From assembly GCA_012727835.1 (NCBI GenBank), contig JAAYGE010000238.1, forward strand, positions 1 through 9,438: a stretch of DNA of 9,438 nt, read 5' to 3'. The notes under the pieces are model-generated. The model was not told the origin of the DNA and did no database searches. It was given only the letters and a program-made list of their open reading frames with translations. The position numbers and the translations under genes were made by a program. Positions 1 through 5,843 of this stretch are shown piece by piece. Each line of letters starts with the position of its first letter. Positions within the stretch are counted from its first letter, which is position 1. The DNA comes from Bacillota bacterium. Its GTDB lineage: Bacteria; Bacillota_H; UBA994; UBA5500.

Positions 1-1
1 C

Positions 2-352
2 AGTAATCATCTGTTGAGCGGCCACCAGCATATTACCGTTTATGCGGACCCGCACGCCGTCGCCCTGGTGATTGCCACCCGTATACACGCGGGCTACATT
101 GTGGTCACCCAAGACTGGGGCTTGGCTGCCATCGTTTTGGGTAAAGACGGCCAGGCCATCGCTCCTAACGGTCTCATTTATACCAGCGAACGCATGCCCT
201 TTATGCTGGAGCAACGCAACCTGTTGGCCCGGCACCGCCGCGGCGGCGGACGCACCAAGGGACCGGCTGCTCGTACCACCGCTGATGATGAGCGTTTCCA
301 GCAAGCCTTTATGCACCTTTTGCAAGAAGCTGGGAAGGAGCCGGAAGAATAA
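2..352 (+). CDS. yqxD: YaiI/YqxD family protein (UPF0178, DUF188), C-terminal part
   Basis: The gene is cut by the left window edge; the open frame runs through base 2 with no stop, and the TTG at 14 is not a credible start. The 116 visible residues match the C-terminal two thirds of the UPF0178 family, normally about 150 residues: an alternating hydrophobic core, the segment VVTQDWGLAAIVLGKDG with the TQD-GLA signature, a tyrosine-containing YTSE turn, and near the end the family hallmark RRGGGRTKGP. The N-terminal DACP-type acidic motif would lie upstream of the window. The fold is PIN-like, suggesting a metal-dependent nucleic-acid enzyme, but the role is not established. Its TAA stop shares one A with the ATG of the next frame, so the two are probably translationally coupled. 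Family assignment is firm; function is open. Confidence 0.9.
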   Translation, partial: SNHLLSGHQHITVYADPHAVALVIATRIHAGYIVVTQDWGLAAIVLGKDGQAIAPNGLIYTSERMPFMLEQRNLLARHRRGGGRTKGPAARTTADDERFQQAFMHLLQEAGKEPEE

Positions 353-639
353 TGTGGCCGTGCCCAAAATGTGGACGCGAGTTCAAGAGGAAAAAACAGA
401 GCCATCTCTGCTGCCAGAGCCATAGGCCAATGTGCATCCACTATTCACTCCGCCCGGCACTGCCTCGGGCTCGCCCTATATGGCGCGTTAGCTGTTGCCT
501 ATGATTGTCTGGGAACCGAAGTTCCTTGGGACCAGCTGGAGGGGTGCGCCGCTGAGGAGTGCGGGCGCATGCTGGATGCCCTCCGTGTGGTGTCTGTGGC
601 CAAGGAGCCAACCCAGCAAAGATCGACTGGAAATGCTGA
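352..639 (+). pseudogene. Small Cys-motif protein, readable only through two compensating frame changes
   Basis: The ATG at 352 overlaps the stop of the UPF0178 gene and has a good SD (AAGGAG, 335-340). Frame 1 starts with a zinc-ribbon-like CPKCGREF (residues 4-11) but stops after 50 codons at 502-504. From about 395 the plausible protein is in frame 2 (AARAIGQCASTIHSARHCLG, then an ECGRMLDALRVVSVAKEP stretch). At about 610 it returns to frame 1 and ends NPAKIDWKC with TGA at 637-639. Dropping one A from the A6 run at 391-396 and adding one A at 610-611 gives a continuous protein of 95 residues. The middle part faintly recalls Imm-5-like 'putative immunity protein' sequences (AARA-G-----H---H-LG), but I am not sure. 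The alternative is that the frame-1 zinc ribbon (KKQSHLC, as in DUF5655-type N-termini) is genuine and the shift occurs later. It is either a decayed gene or an assembly error. Confidence 0.45.
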
Positions 640-754
640 AGCAAGACGGTATTGGCAAAATTGTCTAGGTATTTTTTCATGGCAGGAGCAAAGCTCTAAG
701 TGACGAAACATAATTAATATAGTAGTTGTGAAATCATAGCAATGCTGTTGCAGC

Positions 755-763
755 AAAAGGAGG
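755..763 (+). promoter_or_regulatory. Strong Shine-Dalgarno site of pepT
   Basis: AAAAGGAGG ends 7 nt before the ATG at 771, ideal for Firmicute initiation, and fixes the start of peptidase T. The stretch 640-754 upstream is non-coding and AT-rich towards its end (TAATTAATATAG at 711-722). I could not pair a convincing -35 with those -10-like hexamers, so no promoter is called. Confidence 0.85.
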
Positions 764-770
764 ATTATTA

Positions 771-2018
771 ATGACAAGGGAGCAACTGTTGACCGAGGGT
801 TTGTTAGCCAAATTCCTGCGTTATGTGCAGATTGATTCGCCATCGCTGCCGGGGCAGGCTACCACCCCCAGTACTAAAGAACAGTGGGTTATCGCCGAAC
901 AGCTGTGCAACGAGTTGAAAACCCTAGGTTTGGAAGATGCCAAGGTGGATGAGCATGGCTTTGTTACGGCTACTTTACCAGGAAACGTGACCGGCTGCCC
1001 AGTGGTCGGCTTTTTAGCCCACATGGACACGGTTCCAGGGGTACCGGGCCACGGCGTACGCCCAATCGTGCATGAAAACTATGATGGCGGCGATATCCAG
1101 CTGCCCAGTGGCGATGTGCTAAGCCCCGAGGCTTTCCCGCTCCTATTGAAAGCTAAGGGACACACCATTATTACTTCCGATGGCACCACCCTCTTAGGAG
1201 CCGACGATAAGGCGGGTGTGGCCGCAATTATGGAAGCCATCTGTCATCTATTACAGCATCCGGAAATCGAACATGGACCCATCAAAGTCGCTTTCACTCC
1301 CGACGAAGAGATTGCTACCGGCATCGCCCACTTCGACGTAGAGTCCTTTGGTGCCGATCTGGGGTACACCATCGATGGTGGCAGTTATGGGACTATGCAA
1401 GACGAGACCTTTAATGCGGATAATTACATAGTCACCATCCATGGCGTCAGTGCCCATACGGGAACGGCCCGCAATGCCATGATTAATGCTGTCCATTTGG
1501 CCGGCGAGTTTGTCGGTGCTGTCCCGGCTACCATGCGACCGGAAACAACCGATGGTATGCTCGGGTTTATACATCCTGATACCATCCAGGGCGACGTGGA
1601 ACGGGTGGAAATTAAGATATATGCCCGCGACTTTACGAGAGAAGGTTTGGCTGCCAAGGGCGAAATCTTGCGGGGTTTAGGAGAAGATCTGATGCGTCGT
1701 TATCCCGGTAGTAAATTTGAGATGAAGCGGGTTAGCGGTTATCGCAATATGAGGGAAGTCCTTAAGGAATATCCAAAGATTGTGCAGATAGCCCAAGAAG
1801 CCATCCGCCAGACGGGCATCGAGCCCATTATGGAACAGGTGCGGGGCGGTACCGACGGTTCCCAGTTAACTTTCATGGGTCTGCCGTCTCCTAACCTGTT
1901 TTACGGTGGCAGTAACGCCCATTCCCGTTTAGAGTGGGCTTCACTGCAGTGGATGGAAAAGGCCGCCGATATGATTATCAATATTGCCCAGCTGTGGGCA
2001 AAAGAAACTAGTATTTAA
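771..2018 (+). CDS. pepT: Peptidase T (tripeptide aminopeptidase, M20B family)
   Basis: Cytosolic di-zinc aminopeptidase that removes the N-terminal residue from tripeptides in the last steps of peptide use. At 415 residues it has the usual PepT length (about 410). All metal and catalytic positions are present: H84 and D86 in AHMDTVP, the bridging D145 in LLGADDKAG, the general base E179 and ligand E180 in TPDEE, D202 in TIDGG, and H384 in NAHSRLEW. The lid (dimerisation) domain begins near YIVTIHGVSAHTG, with its conserved SAH-GTA, and ends before the GGTDGSQL stretch that returns to the catalytic domain. Nothing is missing or odd. The ferritin-like gene follows closely, so the two are probably co-transcribed, although no functional link is obvious. 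The PepT call rests on the motifs and on length; generic M20 dipeptidases look different around the DDKAG and GGTDGS blocks. Confidence 0.96.
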   Translation: MTREQLLTEGLLAKFLRYVQIDSPSLPGQATTPSTKEQWVIAEQLCNELKTLGLEDAKVDEHGFVTATLPGNVTGCPVVGFLAHMDTVPGVPGHGVRPIVHENYDGGDIQLPSGDVLSPEAFPLLLKAKGHTIITSDGTTLLGADDKAGVAAIMEAICHLLQHPEIEHGPIKVAFTPDEEIATGIAHFDVESFGADLGYTIDGGSYGTMQDETFNADNYIVTIHGVSAHTGTARNAMINAVHLAGEFVGAVPATMRPETTDGMLGFIHPDTIQGDVERVEIKIYARDFTREGLAAKGEILRGLGEDLMRRYPGSKFEMKRVSGYRNMREVLKEYPKIVQIAQEAIRQTGIEPIMEQVRGGTDGSQLTFMGLPSPNLFYGGSNAHSRLEWASLQWMEKAADMIINIAQLWAKETSI

Positions 2019-2033
2019 AGCTTATCGCCATAC

Positions 2034-2522
2034 ATGTATCCTTCCTTCCCAAGGCATTCTATCCATGAGGTGATTGCTTTGGAGCGGGAGATTGAGGTTT
2101 TAAACAAAATCTTGAAGGGTGAATACATGGCTATAGGAGTTTACGACACCCTAGCAAGCAACCTGCCCGCCGGTAGCCTGCGAGAAGATTTGAGCAGTAT
2201 TCAAAAGGACCATGAAAGACATGCCCAAATCCTAACAGATTACATTAAACAGCGGGGCGGTGAGCCTGTAACCAGTGCCGGAATGGCCGGTTCTATGGCA
2301 GAGATGATGAGTAGTATACGCACCCTAGTCCATCCCAATGAACAAGATATTATTCGTCAATTGTACGATGGGGAAGACCAGGGTCTGGCTAAGGCGGTGC
2401 AATATGCGGAACGGGATTTGGGGCCGGAAGCTCGCGCCCTTGTGGAGCAGATCTTTAGCGATGAGCACGACCATCTGAAGACGCTGCAGCGCCTTCTGCA
2501 TCAAGAAGCTAGCCAAGAATAG
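2034..2522 (+). CDS. Ferritin-like (rubrerythrin/DUF2383-type) protein
   Basis: Predicted four-helix-bundle, cytosolic, probably di-iron or metal-binding protein. The 162-residue reading has regularly spaced acidic/His positions, one set per helix: E30 in KGEYMAI, the DHERH cluster at 59-63 in helix 2, E114 in YDGEDQG of helix 3, and the DEHDHL cluster at 143-148 in helix 4. This matches ferritin-like families such as DUF2383 and small rubrerythrins, but no C-terminal rubredoxin cysteines are present. Role is unknown; relatives are tied to iron or oxidative-stress handling. The start is uncertain: the ATG at 2034 has no Shine-Dalgarno, whereas the in-frame TTG at 2079 follows GAGGTG with good spacing and would give 147 residues beginning at the first helix. 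Distance to pepT is only 15-60 nt, so an operon is likely. The stop is TAG. Confidence 0.8.
   Translation: MYPSFPRHSIHEVIALEREIEVLNKILKGEYMAIGVYDTLASNLPAGSLREDLSSIQKDHERHAQILTDYIKQRGGEPVTSAGMAGSMAEMMSSIRTLVHPNEQDIIRQLYDGEDQGLAKAVQYAERDLGPEARALVEQIFSDEHDHLKTLQRLLHQEASQE
2065..2072 (+). promoter_or_regulatory. Possible internal SD for the ferritin-like gene
   Basis: ATGAGGTG lies 6 nt before the in-frame TTG at 2079. It supports a shorter start than the ATG at 2034, which lacks any purine-rich site upstream. Helix 1 of the ferritin-like fold begins directly after this TTG, so nothing essential would be lost. Confidence 0.4.
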
Positions 2523-2563
2523 CAACGGATATGGAGGGGCGGGTTGACTCTAAAAGCCTGTCC

Positions 2564-2589
2564 CTTTTTCCTGGCCGCAGGGGAAAAAG
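2564..2589 (+). other. Stem-loop between the ferritin-like and zinc-ribbon genes
   Basis: CTTTTTCC (2564-2571) pairs with GGAAAAAG (2582-2589) around a 10-nt loop that can pair a little further (TG/CA). There is no U-run after either strand's 3' arm, so it is not a canonical terminator. It could be an attenuator, an mRNA processing/stability element or chance. The rest of 2523-2645 shows no other structure apart from the GGGAGG ribosome site at 2631-2636. Confidence 0.4.
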
Positions 2590-2645
2590 AATCCTGTAGC
2601 GAAGTAAATATTTATATCAAATAGACTGAAGGGAGGAAGTAAGTA

Positions 2646-3032
2646 ATGGAAGATTTCTTAGGCAGATTGAAACGGACGATTAACAAAGGAATTTCCACGG
2701 TTAGTGAAAAGTCGGCCTCTATGCTGGAAACCGCCAAGATGAGAGGACAGATAGCTCGCCTAGAAGATCGTAGAAATGAGCTGCTGCATGACCTGGGCAG
2801 CAATGTCTATCTAGGTTATAAGAACGGAGCCATGGATGACGAATTTATCGCCGAAAAGTGCGAAGAAATCAGTGCTATTGAGCTTGATATCCAGAAGAAG
2901 ACAGAAGAATTAGAGGCCTTTTTGGCTGAACAACAGATGCCGGCAACCGCAGCTGAGAAGTGCGAGTGTGGGGCCGATATCCAACCGGGTAATAGGTTCT
3001 GCCCCCATTGCGGAAGACAATTGGAGGAATAA
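2646..3032 (+). CDS. Small coiled-coil protein with C-terminal zinc ribbon
   Basis: A 128-residue soluble protein preceded by a strong SD (GGGAGG, 9 nt before the ATG). The N-terminal ~95 residues are charged and helical, with two heptad-like segments (about 28-50 and 66-96) likely to form coiled coil. The C-terminus carries four cysteines in C-x-C then CPHC spacing (C106, C108, C119, C122), a treble-clef/zinc-ribbon-like site as found in many short Firmicute proteins of unknown role. There is no signal peptide or membrane segment. I do not recognise a named family. Its own ribosome site and the 123-nt gap suggest it may be transcribed separately from pepT, and the terminator just after its stop closes the unit. 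The domain reading is clear; the function is unknown. Confidence 0.8.
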   Translation: MEDFLGRLKRTINKGISTVSEKSASMLETAKMRGQIARLEDRRNELLHDLGSNVYLGYKNGAMDDEFIAEKCEEISAIELDIQKKTEELEAFLAEQQMPATAAEKCECGADIQPGNRFCPHCGRQLEE

Positions 3033-3049
3033 GGTTTAGACTGACACAG

Positions 3050-3096
3050 AGAAGAGGGTGGCACCCTGATGGGTGACACCCTCTTCTGCACTTTTA
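3050..3096 (+). terminator. Rho-independent terminator
   Basis: A 17-bp stem with a single mismatch (3050-3066 against 3071-3087, core AGAAGAGGGTGGCACCC), TGAT loop, then GCACTTTTAT. It starts 17 nt after the zinc-ribbon stop and lies between convergent genes. The U-rich side is on the plus strand, so it mainly ends the pepT-side transcript; the minus-strand side lacks a U-run. Confidence 0.88.
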
Positions 3097-3129
3097 TACA
3101 TCGGTTAGCTCCGCCGACTGTTCGGTCCA

Positions 3130-3955
3130 CTAAAGGACCTTCTTGCACCTCTCTCTTCTCGGGTTAGCTGAGTTCTTTTTCAGCCAGGGTTCAACTATAT
3201 CCTTAAACACCTCGTGGTTAACCAATATTCTGTTGAGCCAGTAGGGATCGTTTTCAGCATCGATCACCCGGGGAGCTAGAATACAAGCGGTCCTAAAGCC
3301 GGCCTTTTTCAACAGGGGCACCAGCTCAGGATCGCCTTCTCCAAAAGGATAAGCAAAATCTCGTACTTTTACCCCTGAAAGTTTGCTTTCGATTGTCCGC
3401 TTGCTTTTAATTAGATCTCTCAGGAATTCGCATTTCTGGGCGGAATTATAGAAAACTGGAACGTCGTTTTCTAAGCGATGCATGTCGTAGGTATGCCTAC
3501 ATGTCCAGCGATGAGGAAGAGTGTAAAGGGCACATTGTCTCCTTTAAGATAGGAAAAGCATTCTCATAAACCGATTGATCCACATCATCGAAAGAAATCC
3601 AGACACAGTTATTGGGGAATTTTCCTCTCTTGCGCATTTTCCTTAGTTGTTTAGGGGTGACAAAAACTGCGTCATGTTCCTTTAACACCCTAATATGTTC
3701 CTCGAACTCACTTACATAATCCGAGTAACGGCTTAGTTCACCCGAGCCCGATAAAATCTCCAATACCTTAGTAGCCAAGTTATCTTTCCTTTCTCGATGA
3801 TAGTTCAGTGCTAGACAACCCTTTGACTGTAAAGGTTCGGGGAAATGCATTGCTAACCTGTCCCTTGCTTTTACCTTATCCGCGACTATTATCGTCAGCA
3901 GGACCAATAGTAAAGCTATCCCGATGATCTTAATAAGCCTATTAGGATTCTTCAT
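3130..3955 (-). pseudogene. pgaB: IcaB/PgaB-type poly-N-acetylglucosamine deacetylase, broken
   Basis: NodB-fold polysaccharide N-deacetylase that would partly deacetylate extracellular PNAG. The best start is the ATG at 3955 with GGGAG 8 nt upstream, giving an N-terminal signal anchor (residues 8-26), the ALNYHR motif (49-54), and the metal-binding WISFDD (D123, D124). After residue 140 the frame is lost: adding one base at the AA of 3535-3536 restores NVPFTLFLIAGHVG, the expected next strand. Then the sequence jumps, again out of frame, at about 3495-3498 to HTYDMH, the family's second metal motif; IcaB has about 28 residues between these blocks, so about 85 nt appear missing. The C-terminal part (AYPFG, LLKKAGF, PYWLNRILV) continues normally to TAG at 3130. 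It overlaps the pgaD-like gene by 14 nt. The identity is firm; the two lesions make a functional product unlikely unless the sequence is in error. Confidence 0.85.
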
Positions 3956-4418
3956 TCTCAAAACTCCCAACACGTATCGGATTGTGCTTTAATGTAATCG
4001 TTTTGGGGGCTTGCAATGCGGCATAATCGGCTTCATCCAAAATGTTTAGGTCTAGGAGATCCATTTTTGTGGTAGCAGCCGGGTATGTCCCTCGGGGCAA
4101 CTTGTCATACTTTTTGCGATGGTAATAACTCCAGCCCCAAAACAGTGCATATATCGATAAGAATAGTACAGCAACGAGCTTCATGAAAGCTTTGACTTCT
4201 AAGCCGGTCATTTTATAAATCAATCGAAGCAAGGCCGGGTAGCCGTGCCTTAACGATAATAAGGCATCCAAGAAAAAGTAAATTACACTCAGGCTATAAA
4301 GCCAAACTAGGGCTGTACTTAGGGCCACAAGCATCTCACGCCACCAAATTTTCTGGGACCTAACAATAAACTCTTGGTTTAGCTGGCTTTTCGAAAGCCT
4401 CGGTCCGGACTTGCCCAT
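3942..4418 (-). CDS. pgaD: PgaD-like membrane partner of the PNAG synthase
   Basis: A 158-residue inner-membrane protein with two predicted transmembrane helices (about 30-53 and 77-98), a WGWSYYHRKKYDKLP juxtamembrane basic segment, and a cytosolic C-terminal tail with an acidic L-D---A-Y-ALQ--K pattern. Topology, the W/Y--N-like exit from helix 2, and the tail layout match PgaD/HmsS, which binds the glycosyltransferase PgaC and is needed for its activity (in Enterobacteria, in response to c-di-GMP). Sequence conservation in this family is low, so the call leans on position directly after the glycosyltransferase and before a deacetylase. Its ATG at 4418 has an excellent SD (AAAGGAGGG, 4427-4435) lying inside the end of pgaC, with a 40-nt gene overlap, pointing to coupled translation. 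IcaD is the alternative name; it is shorter than this protein. Confidence 0.75.
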   Translation of the reverse strand: MGKSGPRLSKSQLNQEFIVRSQKIWWREMLVALSTALVWLYSLSVIYFFLDALLSLRHGYPALLRLIYKMTGLEVKAFMKLVAVLFLSIYALFWGWSYYHRKKYDKLPRGTYPAATTKMDLLDLNILDEADYAALQAPKTITLKHNPIRVGSFENEES

Positions 4419-5614
4419 GTGGCGTACCCTCCTTTAGCCTGGCTCCTGATGGCCCTTGGGAAAGCAAACATGACAATCATCGCGTTTAGTAGCCAATAAA
4501 TGAAAGGGTACCATGCTCCCCAGAGGAAGTATTTTATTACGTTATCGTACTTGCTTTCTATGATCAAAGATGATAGCAGCTGTATGTTGCAAAGAAACGC
4601 TAAGGCAAAGGATGAGAACGTCAACCAGATAAAAAGTTCATGCAGAGTTTCTGCCACAATTAAATGGTAGACGGTTGTAATAGTCCAAGCCTGAGTCCAG
4701 AGAATGGTTAGCCATTGCTCGTAGAAAATGGGCCACATGTGCCTTTGGCGCCAGTCCAAGATTATTTTCCAATGACGAAGCACTACTTCCTGTCCGCCCT
4801 GGGCCCAGCGGATTCTCTGCGCCCAAATGCCCTTCAGTGTCTCAGGCACCAGCATCCAGCAGAGGGCTCTTGGTTCATAGCGTATATCCCAGCCCTTTTC
4901 TTGTAGTTTCCAGGATATAGCGATATCGTCCGTTATAATATCATGATCCCATAAGCCTACATCCACTAGCGCCTTTTTTCTAAAGGCGGCAATCACTCCA
5001 GAAACGGTCATAATTTTGCCCCAGACGCGCTGCGTCCGCTTGATAGCACCAATAATCGAGGCATATTCAACAATTTGCAGCTTGGCCAGTAATGTATCGC
5101 GGTTACGTATTCTAGGGTTGCCTGTAACCGCGCCTAGGCGTTCACCCTGGTGGAAAAAATGATAGATCAAATAATGGGCTGCGTAGGGATCTAGAAAAGC
5201 ATCGGCATCAATGCAGATTAAGTATTCGGCCTTGGCTGCAATAGTGGCCAGCTTCAGGGCCGAGGCCTTGCCTCTGTTCTCCTGGCAGTCTATTACTCTC
5301 AGATCATCGTATTTTAAAGCCAGTCGGTGCAGTATCTCCCCGGTATGGTCAGTACTGCCATCATTTACTGCGATGATTTCTCTGTTCGTGTAAGCTATTT
5401 TTTCTATGTGGGTAATAGTTTCTTCAATAATAGCCTCTTCGTTATAGCAAGGTATTAGAATGCTGATCATGGGCCACTGAAAGTTTTCAAGGTCTAGATC
5501 TATTTCGTGCTCGCGCCTTCTAACATAGAGGATTGAGCCCGCTACCCATAAGAAGGACATCAATAAGGGATACCAAAAGACGAAACCACCTAGCAAACTG
5601 ATCAGCCGTTCCAT
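4379..5614 (-). CDS. pgaC: Poly-beta-1,6-N-acetylglucosamine synthase, GT2 glycosyltransferase
   Basis: Processive membrane glycosyltransferase that polymerises UDP-GlcNAc into PNAG/PIA and helps export it. With the start at 5614 it has 411 residues, like IcaA (412). Order of elements: N-terminal membrane helix (about 8-30), GT2 domain with D85 (NDGSTD), the D136-x-D138 metal motif (IDADAF), catalytic base region TDD (D229/D230), and the QRIRW motif (266-270) for acceptor binding, then three or more C-terminal helices (about 305-322, 328-348, 362-385). The start was chosen because AAAGGGGA (5621-5628) sits 6 nt upstream and residues from MERLIS onward match family N-termini. The frame stays open upstream to 5857 but would run through the neighbouring hairpin with unlikely composition. 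It is first in a three-gene unit with pgaD and pgaB. HAS/chitin-synthase-like GT2 enzymes are the alternative; the neighbours favour PNAG. Confidence 0.92.
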   Translation of the reverse strand: MERLISLLGGFVFWYPLLMSFLWVAGSILYVRRREHEIDLDLENFQWPMISILIPCYNEEAIIEETITHIEKIAYTNREIIAVNDGSTDHTGEILHRLALKYDDLRVIDCQENRGKASALKLATIAAKAEYLICIDADAFLDPYAAHYLIYHFFHQGERLGAVTGNPRIRNRDTLLAKLQIVEYASIIGAIKRTQRVWGKIMTVSGVIAAFRKKALVDVGLWDHDIITDDIAISWKLQEKGWDIRYEPRALCWMLVPETLKGIWAQRIRWAQGGQEVVLRHWKIILDWRQRHMWPIFYEQWLTILWTQAWTITTVYHLIVAETLHELFIWLTFSSFALAFLCNIQLLSSLIIESKYDNVIKYFLWGAWYPFIYWLLNAMIVMFAFPRAIRSQAKGGYATWASPDRGFRKAS

Positions 5615-5800
5615 GGGCTGTCCCCTTTCCCTATGGGCTCTATGCATTGTTAATAGATATGTTTTTGGGTGGGTGCTTATGCCATCCTTAACGACTGAAT
5701 TCGAGTCTATTTTGATTGAGGCGAGAATAGTGTCTAAATGTATCAGCTGTTTTATGCCCGTGGGGAAGAAGGAACCAGCAGCTCTATATGGATTACAAAT
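5615..5800 (-). promoter_or_regulatory. Leader region of the pga operon with ribosome site and weak promoter candidate
   Basis: This 186-nt stretch precedes pgaC. The SD AAAGGGGA (5621-5628) is clear and fixes the start. A possible sigma-A promoter on the minus strand is TAGACA (5731-5736) with a 16-nt spacer and CAAAAT (5709-5714): the -35 is 5/6, the -10 only 4/6, so it is weak. No riboswitch-like fold or operator was recognised. Confidence 0.3.
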
Positions 5801-5803
5801 TAG

Positions 5804-5833
5804 AGCGCGTCCTCGCTGGAGGGAGGACGCGCT
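5804..5833 (-). terminator. Hairpin after the DUF255 gene
   Basis: AGCGCGTCCTC (5804-5814) pairs perfectly with GAGGACGCGCT (5823-5833) around an 8-nt loop, a GC-rich 11-bp stem starting 10 nt past the DUF255 stop. On the minus strand the stem is followed by CTAATTTG, a poor U-tract; on the plus strand by TTCTTTGG. It most likely ends the DUF255 transcript and insulates the pga operon. Confidence 0.7.
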
Positions 5834-5843
5834 TTCTTTGGCG

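Noticed and set aside
441..843. Minus-strand open frames across 441-843
   Set aside because: They have no SD, run antisense through the pepT start, and their composition is unlike a protein.
1251..1574. Minus-strand open frames inside pepT (also 821-1030 and 1424-1657)
   Set aside because: They are antisense to a fully conserved M20B gene, lack ribosome sites and show no recognisable motif.
4638..4826. Minus-strand open frame inside pgaC in another frame
   Set aside because: It is wholly contained in the conserved glycosyltransferase and has no independent signals.
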